Shown in pieces: positions 9,071-17,146 of a stretch of DNA of 64,000 bases. Made by a program: the position numbers and the translations under genes. The notes beneath the pieces were generated by a model. It was not told the origin of the DNA. It did not search any database and was given only the letters and a program-made list of their open reading frames with translations. Source of the stretch: Cellulomonas chengniuliangii (GTDB lineage: Bacteria; Actinomycetota; Actinomycetes; Actinomycetales; Cellulomonadaceae); assembly GCF_024508335.1 (NCBI RefSeq), contig NZ_CP101988.1, forward strand, positions 2,914,001-2,978,000, written 5' to 3'. Each line of letters begins with the position of its first letter. Positions within the stretch are counted from its first letter, which is position 1.

Positions 9071-9128
9071 TGTGCGGCTGGGCTGGATGTGCGGCTGGGC
9101 TGGCTGCGCGGCTGGGCTGGCTGTGCGC
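9071..9128. repeat. 17-bp tandem repeat, about 3.4 copies
   Basis: Three near-identical 17-bp units, tgtgcggctgggctggm-like, begin at 9071, 9088 and 9105, followed by a partial fourth at 9122. Units differ at only one or two bases. The array lies between the alpha/beta hydrolase start and the rplQ terminator. It is too short and too regular for a CRISPR and has no spacers. Confidence 0.8.
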
Positions 9129-9132
9129 ACGA

Positions 9133-9171
9133 CGAAGGCCCGGTCCCCCGTGGTGGGGGGCCGGGCCTTCG
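9133..9171 (-). terminator. Terminator of the rpsM-rplQ operon
   Basis: A long hairpin (about 16 paired bases, left arm 9133-9149, right arm 9155-9171, one bulge, 5-nt loop) starts 13 bp after the rplQ stop. Its position at the end of a long minus-strand operon supports a terminator role. Confidence 0.8.
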
Positions 9172-9183
9172 CGAGGTGCTGGG

Positions 9184-9696
9184 TCAGGCCTTGTCGGCGC
9201 TGTCCTCGGCGGTCTCCTCGGCCGGAGCCTCGGTGGCCGTCTCCTCGACGGTCTCCTCGGCGGCAGGCGCCTCGGCCGCGGGGGCCGACTTCTTGGCGGC
9301 CTTCTCGGCCTCGCGGACGACAGCCTGCTTCGGCGAGACGGGCTCGAGGACGAGCTCGATCACGGCCATGGGCGCGTTGTCGCCCTTGCGGTTGCCGATC
9401 TTCGTGATGCGGGTGTAGCCACCCTCGCGCTCGGCCATGGCCGGGGCGATCTCCGTGAAGAGGGCGTGCACGACGGACTTGTCGCGGACCGTCGTCAGAA
9501 CGCGACGGCGGGACGCGAGGTCACCGCGCTTCGCGATCGTGATGAGGCGCTCGGCGACGGGGCGAAGGCGCTTGGCCTTGGTCTCCGTCGTCGTGATCCG
9601 CTTGTGCTCGAACAGCGACGTGGCCAGGTTGGCCAGGATCAGCCGCTCGTGCGCCGGTCCGCCACCGAGCCGGGGACCCTTGGTGGGCGTAGGCAT
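9184..9696 (-). CDS. rplQ: 50S ribosomal protein L17
   Basis: Large-subunit protein near the peptide exit tunnel. The L17 core (residues 1-118) includes [20 protein letters not shown] and [15 protein letters not shown], ending at the VIELVLEP strand. It is followed by an Ala/Glu-rich tail of about 50 residues (mainly [20 protein letters not shown] and similar), making the protein 170 residues. Such acidic tails are common in actinobacterial L17. It is the last gene of the operon, 71 bp after rpoA. Confidence 0.97.
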   Translation of the reverse strand: MPTPTKGPRLGGGPAHERLILANLATSLFEHKRITTTETKAKRLRPVAERLITIAKRGDLASRRRVLTTVRDKSVVHALFTEIAPAMAEREGGYTRITKIGNRKGDNAPMAVIELVLEPVSPKQAVVREAEKAAKKSAPAAEAPAAEETVEETATEAPAEETAEDSADKA

Positions 9697-9767
9697 GGTT
9701 GTTACTCCTTGAGTTCCAGTGATGGGCTACGCGTAGGGGCCACTGGCCGTCTGCGCGCTCCCCGGCT

Positions 9768-10784
9768 TCAGTTGAACTGGTCGTCCTCGACGAACTCGCC
9801 CTCGTCGCCCTCGTAGTAGCCGACCGTGGCCGTGGGGTCGAAGTCGAGCGGGCTGTCCTTGAGCGACAGGCCCAACTCGGCGAGCTTCTCCTTGACCTCG
9901 GTGATCGACTTCGCGCCGAAGTTCCGGATGTCGAGGAGGTCCGCCTCGCTGCGCGCGACCAGCTCACCCACCGAGTGGATGCCCTCGCGCTTGAGGCAGT
10001 TGTACGAGCGGATCGTCAGCTGCAGGTCCTCGATCGGCAGCGCCAGGTCCGCCGCGAGAGCGGCGTCCGTCGGCGAGGGGCCGATCTCGATGCCCTCAGC
10101 CTCGACGTTGAGCTCACGCGCCAGGCCGAACAGCTCGACGAGCGTCTTGCCGGCCGAGGCCAGCGCGTCGCGCGGGCTGATGGCCTGCTTCGTCTCGACG
10201 TCGACGATGAGCTTGTCGAAGTCCGTGCGCTGCTCGACACGCGTCGCCTCGACCTTGTAGGTCACCTTGAGGACCGGCGAGTAGATCGAGTCGACCGGGA
10301 CACGCCCGATCTCGGCGTCGAACGACTTGTTCTGGTTCGCCGAGACGTACCCGCGGCCACGCTCGACCGTGAGCTCGACCTCGAGCTTGCCCTTGTCGTT
10401 CAGCGTCGCGATGTGCAGGTCGGGGTTGTGCACCTCGACACCGGCCGGCGGGACGATGTCCGCGGCCGTCACGACACCCGAGCCCTGCTTGCGCAGGTAC
10501 ATCACGACGGGCTCGTCGTTCTCCGAGGAGACGACGAGGTTCTTGATGTTGAGGATGATCTCGGTGACGTCCTCCTTGACGCCCGGCACGGTGGTGAACT
10601 CGTGCAGCACGCCGTCGATGCGGATCGACGTGACCGCAGCGCCGGGGATGGAGGAGAGCAGGGTCCGACGCAGCGAGTTGCCGAGCGTGTAGCCGAAGCC
10701 AGGCTCGAGCGGCTCGATCGAGAACCGCGAGCGGTTCTCCGAGATGACCTCTTCGGTCAGGGTGGGGCGCTGTGCGATGAGCAC
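9768..10784 (-). CDS. rpoA: DNA-directed RNA polymerase subunit alpha
   Basis: A 338-residue alpha subunit. The N-terminal dimerisation and assembly domain (about 1-230) contains [21 protein letters not shown] linker follows, then the C-terminal DNA- and activator-binding domain (about 250-320) with [15 protein letters not shown]-like and [13 protein letters not shown] segments. The protein ends with an acidic tail ([15 protein letters not shown]). It follows rpsK directly because rpsD is absent from this cluster. Confidence 0.98.
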   Translation of the reverse strand: MLIAQRPTLTEEVISENRSRFSIEPLEPGFGYTLGNSLRRTLLSSIPGAAVTSIRIDGVLHEFTTVPGVKEDVTEIILNIKNLVVSSENDEPVVMYLRKQGSGVVTAADIVPPAGVEVHNPDLHIATLNDKGKLEVELTVERGRGYVSANQNKSFDAEIGRVPVDSIYSPVLKVTYKVEATRVEQRTDFDKLIVDVETKQAISPRDALASAGKTLVELFGLARELNVEAEGIEIGPSPTDAALAADLALPIEDLQLTIRSYNCLKREGIHSVGELVARSEADLLDIRNFGAKSITEVKEKLAELGLSLKDSPLDFDPTATVGYYEGDEGEFVEDDQFN

Positions 10785-10875
10785 GGTGTTTTCCTCTCAG
10801 CGAGCGTCCGCCATATGACGCTCTGCATGTACTGCACGCCTGCCGGGTCTCGGTCCACCCGGTCAGGCGAGGCGC

Positions 10876-10915
10876 TCCGGACTCGGGCGCGGGATGCCCC
10901 GCACCCGAGTCCGGA
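10876..10915 (-). terminator. Intra-operon hairpin between rpsK and rpoA
   Basis: A 12-bp perfect stem (10876-10887 with 10904-10915), continued by a 5-bp inner stem after one mismatch, lies just after the rpsK stop and about 90 bp before rpoA. It occupies the place where rpsD lies in other bacteria. It could attenuate, or act as a processing or stability element separating ribosomal protein from alpha-subunit levels. Confidence 0.6.
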
Positions 10916-10926
10916 TCACCTGATGA

Positions 10927-11328
10927 TCAGACGCGGCGACGCTTCGGCGGACGGCAGCCGTTGTGCGCCTGGGGCGTGACGTCCTGGATCGAGCCGACCT
11001 CGAGGCCGGTCGCCTGCAGCGAGCGGATCGCGGTCTCACGGCCGGAGCCGGGGCCCTTGACGAAGACGTCGACCTTCTTCATGCCGTGCTCCTGCGCACG
11101 ACGCGCGGCGGCCTCGGCGGCCAGCTGCGCGGCGAACGGGGTCGACTTGCGCGAGCCCTTGAAGCCCACCTGGCCGGACGAGGCCCAGGCGATCACGGCG
11201 CCGGTCGGGTCCGTGATGGACACGATGGTGTTGTTGAACGTGCTCTTGATGTGCGCCTGGCCGTGGGAGACGTTCTTCTTCTCCTTGCGGCGCGGCTTGC
11301 GCACGGCGGTACGAGTCTTGGGAGGCAT
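10927..11328 (-). CDS. rpsK: 30S ribosomal protein S11
   Basis: Small-subunit platform protein of 133 residues, standard for actinobacteria. Recognisable segments are the basic N-terminus [40 protein letters not shown] and [18 protein letters not shown], with the C-terminal [18 protein letters not shown]. It lies 93 bp after rpsM. Confidence 0.98.
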   Translation of the reverse strand: MPPKTRTAVRKPRRKEKKNVSHGQAHIKSTFNNTIVSITDPTGAVIAWASSGQVGFKGSRKSTPFAAQLAAEAAARRAQEHGMKKVDVFVKGPGSGRETAIRSLQATGLEVGSIQDVTPQAHNGCRPPKRRRV

Positions 11329-11421
11329 CTGCTTGTTCTCTCCGAGTTTCCAGGTGTGAGGTCGGTGTGTCCGACGCGCAGGCGACGGCGCGCGAGGCGC
11401 TGGCCGTGCCCGGCGCGCGGG

Positions 11422-11802
11422 CTACTTCCGGCCGGCCTTCTTCTTGCCGGCGACGGTGCGCTTGGGGCCCTTGCGGGTACGCGCGTTGGTCTTGGTGCGC
11501 TGACCACGCACCGGGAGGCCGCGGCGGTGCCGCAGGCCCTCGTAGCAACCGATCTCGACCTTGCGGCGAATGTCCGCGGCAACCTCGCGGCGCAGGTCGC
11601 CCTCGAGCTTGTAGTTGCCCTCGAGGTAGTCGCGCAGCGCGACGAGCTCGGCGTCGCCGAGGTCCTTCACGCGGACGTCCGGGCTGATGCCGGTCGCGGC
11701 CAGCGTCTGCTGGGCGCGGGTACGGCCGACGCCGAAGATGTAGGTGAGCGCGATCTCGAGCCGCTTCTCGCGGGGGAGGTCGACGCCGACAAGACGTGCC
11801 AT
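11422..11802 (-). CDS. rpsM: 30S ribosomal protein S13
   Basis: A 126-residue S13, which contacts the P-site tRNA and helps form the intersubunit bridge with L5. The sequence starts [20 protein letters not shown] and continues with [12 protein letters not shown]. It ends in the basic tail [20 protein letters not shown]. The ATG at 11802 is chosen from this conserved start; the open frame extends 46 codons further upstream without similarity. Confidence 0.97.
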   Translation of the reverse strand: MARLVGVDLPREKRLEIALTYIFGVGRTRAQQTLAATGISPDVRVKDLGDAELVALRDYLEGNYKLEGDLRREVAADIRRKVEIGCYEGLRHRRGLPVRGQRTKTNARTRKGPKRTVAGKKKAGRK

Positions 11803-11994
11803 GTGCCTGGTGGCTCCTGTGGTGCTCGGAGGTCTGCCGCACTGCCCTCCCGCGTTCTGCGGGCCCCGGCCTCCGAGCCGAGGGTTCGCCGGGCCGTCCG
11901 TGGACGGCGCCGGAGTGGCTGTGCGCTTGCTGGCCCCCACCTGGTGGCGGTGGGCCGGTTGGTGCTGCTCGGGTGCGCCCCGAGTGTCAGGGCA

Positions 11995-12108
11995 TCAGCC
12001 CTGGCGCTGCTTGTGGCGCAGGTTCTCGCAGATCACCTGGACGCGACCGTGCCGGCGAATCACCTTGCACTTGTCGCAGATCTTCTTGACGCTGGGCTTG
12101 ACCTTCAT
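11995..12108 (-). CDS. rpmJ: 50S ribosomal protein L36
   Basis: A 37-residue basic protein, the smallest in the large subunit. It has the zinc-ribbon ligands CDKC near residues 11-14, then C27 and H32 in [13 protein letters not shown] (CxxC...C...H pattern), so this is the zinc-binding C+ type. It starts [15 protein letters not shown]. It lies between infA and rpsM, as usual in actinobacteria. Confidence 0.96.
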   Translation of the reverse strand: MKVKPSVKKICDKCKVIRRHGRVQVICENLRHKQRQG

Positions 12109-12167
12109 GGCGTGCTTCCTCCGCCGCCGCTGCACCCTTGCGGGCCGGCGGCGTGTTCGAGTGGCGG

Positions 12168-12389
12168 TTACTTGTAGCGGTAGACGATCCGGCCGCGGGA
12201 CAGGTCGTACGGGCTCAACTCGACCACGACCCGGTCCTCGGGGAGGATTCGGATGTAGTGCTGTCGCATCTTGCCCGAGATGTGGGCGAGAACCCGGTGG
12301 CCGTTGGCCAGCTCCACGCGGAACATCGCGTTCGGCAGGGCCTCGACAACGCTGCCTTCGATCTCGATGACACCGTCCTTCTTTGCCAT
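12168..12389 (-). CDS. infA: Translation initiation factor IF-1
   Basis: A 73-residue OB-fold factor that occupies the A site of the 30S subunit during initiation. Its sequence starts [20 protein letters not shown] and ends [15 protein letters not shown], with [17 protein letters not shown] between. The frame is open 47 codons further upstream, but the conserved Met fixes the start at 12389. It heads the infA-rpmJ-rpsM-rpsK-rpoA-rplQ operon. Confidence 0.98.
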   Translation of the reverse strand: MAKKDGVIEIEGSVVEALPNAMFRVELANGHRVLAHISGKMRQHYIRILPEDRVVVELSPYDLSRGRIVYRYK

Positions 12390-12528
12390 ATCCTCCGCTA
12401 TCTCTCTGAATGATGACGAGCCGCCCACGAACGCCCGCCCCGGCCGCGCGCTCTCACGCGTGAACAAGCCTGGTGCTCGTGGATTTGGTGCTGGCAGCCC
12501 GCAGGAGGGCGCACACACCCGACGGACC

Positions 12529-12557
12529 ATCCTACGTCATGTGGGACGGGGAAGAAA
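12529..12557 (-). promoter_or_regulatory. Candidate promoter of the infA-rplQ operon
   Basis: The minus strand carries TAGGAT (12529-12534) as a -10 element with TTTCTT (12552-12557) 17 bp upstream. The -10 is good and the -35 weak. Predicted start near 12522 gives a leader of about 130 nt to infA. A strong terminator lies immediately upstream, so a promoter is needed in this stretch. Confidence 0.45.
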
Positions 12558-12608
12558 CCGCAGCCGCCAAGACGGCCGCGACACGCCGCAGACAGTGTCC
12601 CCCACCCG

Positions 12609-12649
12609 CGGCGACGCCGCACAGGCAGCGGTCCTGTGCGGCGTCGCCG
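12609..12649 (-). terminator. Terminator of the surface-protein gene
   Basis: A 17-bp perfect GC-rich stem (12609-12625 with 12633-12649, 7-nt loop) lies 28 bp after the stop of the sortase-anchored protein. It separates that gene from the infA operon. Confidence 0.8.
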
Positions 12650-12677
12650 TGGTGCGAGCGGCCTGTGGCCGCCGGGG

Positions 12678-13835
12678 TCAGGACTCCTCGCGGACCGCCC
12701 GACGACGGTAGAGGACCAGTCCAGCGCCAGCGAGGAGCAGCGCGGCCGCGCCCCCCAGGATCGGGCCGACCGTGGAACCGGTGGCGGCGAGAGCCCCGCC
12801 GGAGCCCGACGGCGCCGCGAGCACCTCGGAGGTGTACGTGGGCGACGGCGACGGCGACGCCGCGAGCACCTCGGACGACGGCGTGGCCGACGGCGTGGGC
12901 TCAGCCGGCAGGACCTCGGACGACGGCGTCGGCGACGGCGACGGGGCCGGGCACACGGTCCGCTCCTCGTCGGTCAGGTCGCGCTGGCCGCGCTCGGTGG
13001 CCTCGTGCGGCTCGCCCAGCGTCCAGACGCCGTCCGTCAGCACGTACGGCGTCGTGGTGATGACCCGCGTGCGCTCGACCGTGGTCGCGTCGCACGGCCA
13101 GGCGCCGTCGACCCACTCCCCCACCTCGATGCGGGGCTCGGGCTGCGTCGCCGTGGGCGTGGGCGTCGGCACGGGCGGGGTCGTGGGGGTCACCGGCGGG
13201 GTCGGGGTCACCGGCGGCGTCGGGGCTCCGCAATCGGGGACCGTGAGGAAGGACCCGAGCTCGGAGTGAAGGTCGGCGTGAATCGGCGGCCACCCGAGGA
13301 TGCCCTCGTTCTTCTTGCGGTCGACGATCTTCGGGAGGATCGACTCGTCACCCCAGACCTGGTCCTGCTGGACGCCCCAGCCCGGGCCGCAGACGCCCTC
13401 GGGGAGGTCGGCTACCTCGAGCGTGGTCTTCCAGGACCAGCCTGCCCAGGTGGCGACCAGCACCTGCCGGCCACTGTTCATCCAGGCGGCAGGACGGTTG
13501 GGGTTGTCCTTCGGGTACACGTACAGGCCGGTGGACTTCCCCTTGACGCTGGGCTTGCCCTTGTCGCCGGGATTGCCCTTGTCGGCGCCAGGCTTGCCCT
13601 TGTCGGCGCCCTTGTCGCCACCAGGCTTGCCCTGGTCGATCGGCTTCGTGTGGCCGTGACCGCCACCCTTGCCGCCATAGCCGCCGCTCGGCCAGCCGGT
13701 GGCCGAGGCGGACGTCCCCGCAGCCACGGCGAGCACCCCGACAAGGCCCAACGCCGCCATCGTCCGCGCGGCACGCAGGCCGGCAGACCTCCGCTCGTGA
13801 CCGGTCCCGACCGGCGTCATGCTCCTGCGCATCAT
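12678..13835 (-). CDS. Sortase-anchored modular surface protein (LAATG motif)
   Basis: A 385-residue exported protein. It has an Arg-rich N-region and a hydrophobic core AALGLVGVLAVAAG, with likely cleavage after SASA. A Gly/Lys/Asp-rich linker of about 45 residues follows. A roughly 100-residue module with GVCGPGWGVQQDQVW and a second Cys comes next, then a PTPPVTPTPP linker. A second Cys-containing module includes ERTRVITTTPYVLTDGVW. A Ser/Pro region carries three SSEVL- or TSEVL-type repeats, followed by the cell-wall sorting signal LAATG, a hydrophobic helix and RRRAVREES. LAxTG-type motifs are used by actinobacterial class E sortases. ATG at 13835 follows a GGA-rich site. Both modules recur in actinobacterial surface proteins; their function is unknown to me. 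Confidence 0.85.
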   Translation of the reverse strand: MMRRSMTPVGTGHERRSAGLRAARTMAALGLVGVLAVAAGTSASATGWPSGGYGGKGGGHGHTKPIDQGKPGGDKGADKGKPGADKGNPGDKGKPSVKGKSTGLYVYPKDNPNRPAAWMNSGRQVLVATWAGWSWKTTLEVADLPEGVCGPGWGVQQDQVWGDESILPKIVDRKKNEGILGWPPIHADLHSELGSFLTVPDCGAPTPPVTPTPPVTPTTPPVPTPTPTATQPEPRIEVGEWVDGAWPCDATTVERTRVITTTPYVLTDGVWTLGEPHEATERGQRDLTDEERTVCPAPSPSPTPSSEVLPAEPTPSATPSSEVLAASPSPSPTYTSEVLAAPSGSGGALAATGSTVGPILGGAAALLLAGAGLVLYRRRAVREES

Positions 13836-14143
13836 GCTCCATCCACTGCTTCGGCGACGTGCTGGCAGGGGCTGACGGTCCCTGCCGACTGGACACGGGA
13901 TCCGATGCAGCGCGCACCCCGCGCCCCGAGCAGAAACTGGTCCCACCACGGTGTCGGATTCCCTTGCGCAGATCTCCGACCTGCGCGAACGCGAGACTAT
14001 CCGACAAACTGGACAGCGATCCAGGAAACACCGGATATCCCCAGCGATCGGACACCGCTGAGCGTGCATTTCACCCGCCAGCGGGCGGATGCAGGCGCGC
14101 CGCTCCCCTGTTCGGGTGACAAGGGCCGATCCCGCCGTCGACG
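13836..14143. other. Gene-free region upstream of the surface-protein gene
   Basis: About 308 bp with lower GC than its surroundings, between the surface-protein start and the map terminator. I see no credible gene on either strand. It must hold the promoter of the surface protein. Two copies of an agcgatc motif near 14019 and 14043 and several ccgaca/tgtcgg half-sites are visible, but I cannot define a promoter with confidence. Confidence 0.5.
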
Positions 14144-14187
14144 CGCACGAGCCCGCCGCGCCGGGTTCGGCGCGACGGGCTCGTGCG
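14144..14187 (-). terminator. Terminator of secY-adk-map
   Basis: A 12-bp perfect outer stem (14144-14155 with 14176-14187) plus a 5-bp inner stem begins 27 bp after the map stop. It ends the secY operon before the gene-free region. Confidence 0.8.
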
Positions 14188-14214
14188 GTGCTGCGTGGTC
14201 TCTTGCGCGGTGGC

Positions 14215-15051
14215 TCAGTCGAGCGGGGCGACCGTGACGCCGAGCTCGGCGAGACGCGCGGCGCCGCCGTCACGCGCGGTGAGGACCCAGATGCCGTCCT
14301 CGAGGATGGCCACGGTGTGCTCCCAGTGGGAGGCGCGGGACCCGTCTTCGGTGACGACAGTCCAGTCGTCCGCGAGGACCCGGGTGCGCTGGTCGCCGCG
14401 TACCAGCATCGGCTCGATGGCCACGCACATGCCCGGGCGCAGGCGGGGCCCGCGTTGGCGGGTGCGATAGTTCGGCACGTCGGGCGGCAGGTGCATCGCC
14501 GATCCGATGCCGTGGCCCACGTAGTCCTGGACGATCCCCAGCAGGGGTCCGGCCCCGTCGGCGTGCGCGGCCTCGACCACGTCCTCGACCGCGTCGCCGA
14601 CGGCCGTGAGCCGCTCGGAGGAGGCCAACGAGGCGATGCCCGCCCACATGGCGCGCTCCGTGATGTCGCTCAGGGCGAGGTCCGCGGGGTCCGCCTCGGG
14701 CAGCACCACGGTGATCGCCGAGTCGCCGTGCCAGCCATCGACGATCGCGCCGCAGTCGATCGAGACGATGTCGCCCGGCGCCAGCACCCGGTCACCCGGG
14801 ATGCCGTGCACGACCTCCTCGTTGACCGAGACGCAGATCGTCGCCGGGTAGTCCATGTACCCGAGGAACGAAGGTGTGGCGCCGGCCGAGCGGATCGCCT
14901 CGGCCGCGATCGTGTCGAGGTCGCGTGTGGTCAGGCCAGGGCGCACCGCAGAGCGCACCGCGTCGAGCGCATCCGCCACGACCAGGCCCGCGCGACGCAT
15001 CACGCGGACCTGGTCCGGGGTCTTGAGCTCGATCCGTTCGCGTCCGAACAT
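14215..15051 (-). CDS. map: Type I methionine aminopeptidase
   Basis: Removes the initiator Met from nascent proteins. The roughly 278-residue product has the metal-site pattern of the family. Two Asp ligands lie in SIDCGAIVDGWHGDSAITV, His in VGHGIGSAMHLPPDVPNY, and Glu residues in VAIEPML and HWEHTVAILEDG. The substrate-binding His is in VNEEVVHGIPG. I use ATG at 15051 (MFGRERIELKTPDQ); a GTG one codon upstream is also possible. The start lies only 3 bp from the adk stop. Confidence 0.95.
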   Translation of the reverse strand: MFGRERIELKTPDQVRVMRRAGLVVADALDAVRSAVRPGLTTRDLDTIAAEAIRSAGATPSFLGYMDYPATICVSVNEEVVHGIPGDRVLAPGDIVSIDCGAIVDGWHGDSAITVVLPEADPADLALSDITERAMWAGIASLASSERLTAVGDAVEDVVEAAHADGAGPLLGIVQDYVGHGIGSAMHLPPDVPNYRTRQRGPRLRPGMCVAIEPMLVRGDQRTRVLADDWTVVTEDGSRASHWEHTVAILEDGIWVLTARDGGAARLAELGVTVAPLD

Positions 15052-15054
15052 CAC

Positions 15055-15633
15055 TCAGGAGAGGTGGGAGGCGAGTGCCAGCATCAGGCGCTCGGTGACC
15101 TCGTCGACCGAGCCGATGCCGTCGACCCGGACCAGCAGCCCGCGGTCGTCGTAGACCTGCGCGATGGGCGCGGTCTGCAGCGCGTACACCTCGAGCCGGT
15201 GCCGGATGACCGGCTCCGTGTCGTCCGCGCGCCCTTCGATCTTCGCGCGGCTGAGCAGTCGCTCCACCACGACCTCGGGGTCGGCGGTGAGCTCGACGGC
15301 CACGTCCAGGCGGCGGCCAGTGGCGGCGAGGATCTGGTCGAGCTCGCCCACCTGGGCCACGTTGCGCGGGTACCCGTCGAGCAGGAAGCCCTCGGTGGCG
15401 TCGGCCTCGGCGAGCCGGTCGCGCACCATGGCGTTCGTGACCTCGTCGGGAACCAGGGCGCCCACAGCGGTGTACTCCTGGACCTTGCGGCCGAGCTCGG
15501 TGCCACCGGTGATGTTCGCCCGGAAGATGTCGCCCGTCGAGATCGCCGGGACGGCCAGCCGCTCGGCCAGGCGGGATGCCTGCGTGCCCTTGCCCGCCCC
15601 GGGAGGGCCGAGCAGGACCAGACGCGCACTCAT
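15055..15633 (-). CDS. adk: Adenylate kinase (short, LID-less form)
   Basis: Catalyses ATP + AMP = 2 ADP. The P-loop GPPGAGKGTQ is at residues 9-18, the NMP-binding ISTGDIFRANI near 31-41 and GFLLDGYPRNVAQ near 82-94. At 192 residues it is the short actinobacterial form lacking the long LID insertion. Its ATG overlaps the secY stop as TAATG, indicating coupled translation. Confidence 0.97.
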   Translation of the reverse strand: MSARLVLLGPPGAGKGTQASRLAERLAVPAISTGDIFRANITGGTELGRKVQEYTAVGALVPDEVTNAMVRDRLAEADATEGFLLDGYPRNVAQVGELDQILAATGRRLDVAVELTADPEVVVERLLSRAKIEGRADDTEPVIRHRLEVYALQTAPIAQVYDDRGLLVRVDGIGSVDEVTERLMLALASHLS

Positions 15634-16931
15634 TATTTGAGGAACCCTTCATAGTGTCGCTGCTGGAGCTGCGACTCGATCTGCTTGACGGTCTCCAGGC
15701 CGACGCCCACCACGATGAGGATCGACGCGCCGCCGAACGGCACGTTGGTGCCGACGCCGAGCACGATGAACGTGATCGTGGGGATCAACGCCACCAGCGC
15801 CAGGTACACCGACCCGGGGGCGGTGATGCGCGTGATGACGTAGTCGAGGTACTCGGCCGTGGGACGCCCGGCGCGGATGCCGGGAATGAACCCTCCGTAC
15901 TTCTTCATGTTGTCCGCGACCTCGTCCGGGTTGAACGTGATCGCCGTGTAGAAGTAGCAGAAGAAGATGATCAGCACGACGTAGATGGCGTTGTAGAGCG
16001 GAGCGCTCGGGCTTGCCAGGTTGTTCGTGACCCACAGGACCCAGCCCTGCGTCGGGTCGGCGAACTGCGCGATGAGCGCGGGCACGGCGAGCAGCGACGA
16101 CGCGAAGATCACCGGGATGATGCCGGCCATGTTGATCTTGATCGGGATGTAGGTGCTCGAGCCGCCGTACATGCGGCGTCCGACCATCCGCTTGGCGTAC
16201 TGCACCGGGATCCGCCGCTGGGACTGCTCGACGAACACGACCAGCGCGACCACCAGGATGATGACGGCCATCACGATGATGAACTTGGTGATGCCGCCGG
16301 AGCCGCCGGCGATGGACCACATGGCGCCGGGGAACGACGCGGCGATCGAGATGAAGATGAGCAGCGACATGCCGTTGCCGACGCCGCGCTCGGTGATGAG
16401 CTCGCCGAACCACATGATCAGGCCGGTGCCGGCGGTCATGGTGATGACCATGAGCACCACCGTCATCCATCCGCTGTCCGGGATGACGGGGACGGAGCAG
16501 CCGGCGAACAGCTGCCCGCTGCGTGCGACGGTGACGATGGTCGTCGACTGGAGCACGGCGAGGGCGATCGTGAGGTAGCGCGTGTACTGCGTCAGCTTCG
16601 CGGTGCCCTGCTGGCCCTCCTTGTGCAGCGCCTCGAACCGCGGGATGACCACGCGGAGCAGTTGCACGATGATGCTGGACGTGATGTACGGCATGATCCC
16701 GAGCGCGAACACCGAGAGCTGCAGCAGCGCCCCGCCGCTGAACAGGTTCACCAGGCCGAGCAGCGTGTTGCCGTCGGCGGTCTGGGCGATGCAGACCTGC
16801 ACGTTCTTGTAGGAGACCCCAGGCGTCGGCAGGAATGAGCCGATGCGGTAGAGGACCACCATGCCGATCGTGAAGAGCAGCTTGCGCCGCAGGTCGGGCG
16901 TCTTGAACGCCCGAGCGAATGCGCTGAGCAC
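15633..16931 (-). CDS. secY: Protein translocase subunit SecY
   Basis: Pore-forming subunit of the Sec translocon, 432 residues with ten membrane helices. Recognisable parts are the plug-region FLPTPGVSY, GIMPYITSSIIVQLL, the cytoplasmic loop QSQRRIPVQYAKRMVG, the INMAGIIPVIFASSL helix, and NPDEVADNMKKYGGFIPGIR near the C-terminus. I choose GTG at 16931, preceded by a strong GGAGGA site 4 bp upstream; the frame is open 19 codons further. It leads the secY-adk-map operon, with a terminator upstream after rplO. Confidence 0.97.
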   Translation of the reverse strand: MLSAFARAFKTPDLRRKLLFTIGMVVLYRIGSFLPTPGVSYKNVQVCIAQTADGNTLLGLVNLFSGGALLQLSVFALGIMPYITSSIIVQLLRVVIPRFEALHKEGQQGTAKLTQYTRYLTIALAVLQSTTIVTVARSGQLFAGCSVPVIPDSGWMTVVLMVITMTAGTGLIMWFGELITERGVGNGMSLLIFISIAASFPGAMWSIAGGSGGITKFIIVMAVIILVVALVVFVEQSQRRIPVQYAKRMVGRRMYGGSSTYIPIKINMAGIIPVIFASSLLAVPALIAQFADPTQGWVLWVTNNLASPSAPLYNAIYVVLIIFFCYFYTAITFNPDEVADNMKKYGGFIPGIRAGRPTAEYLDYVITRITAPGSVYLALVALIPTITFIVLGVGTNVPFGGASILIVVGVGLETVKQIESQLQQRHYEGFLK

Positions 16932-17104
16932 CTGTCCTCCTGGTCCGCCGAGGCGGTGTGTCGTACAGCCGGGCCGTGCAGCCGTCAATGGCGCCGAGGA
17001 CCTGCAATCAGGTCGAGGCCACTCGGCACCTTAACGGAGATCGGTCACGTTGAGGGAAACGGGGCATCCCCTGAAACGCTCGGGCGGGTGCCCGCGGGGA
17101 TGCG

Positions 17105-17141
17105 GAACGGGGTCGGCGGCCATGGGCCACCGACCCCGTTC
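17105..17141 (-). terminator. Terminator after rplO
   Basis: A 12-bp perfect stem (17105-17116 with 17130-17141) enclosing a further GGCC/GGCC pair lies 6 bp after the rplO stop. It ends the S10/spc cluster, so secY needs its own promoter; a TAAGGT -10-like box at 17028-17033 (minus) is a weak candidate with no good -35. Confidence 0.75.
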
Positions 17142-17146
17142 GGCGA

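Noticed and set aside
9071-9128. Possible CRISPR array
   Set aside because: Units are directly adjacent with no spacers and no cas genes are present.
13836-14143. Possible small gene upstream of the surface protein
   Set aside because: Frames there have no ribosome-binding site or coding character, and the long one is just an upstream extension of the surface protein.
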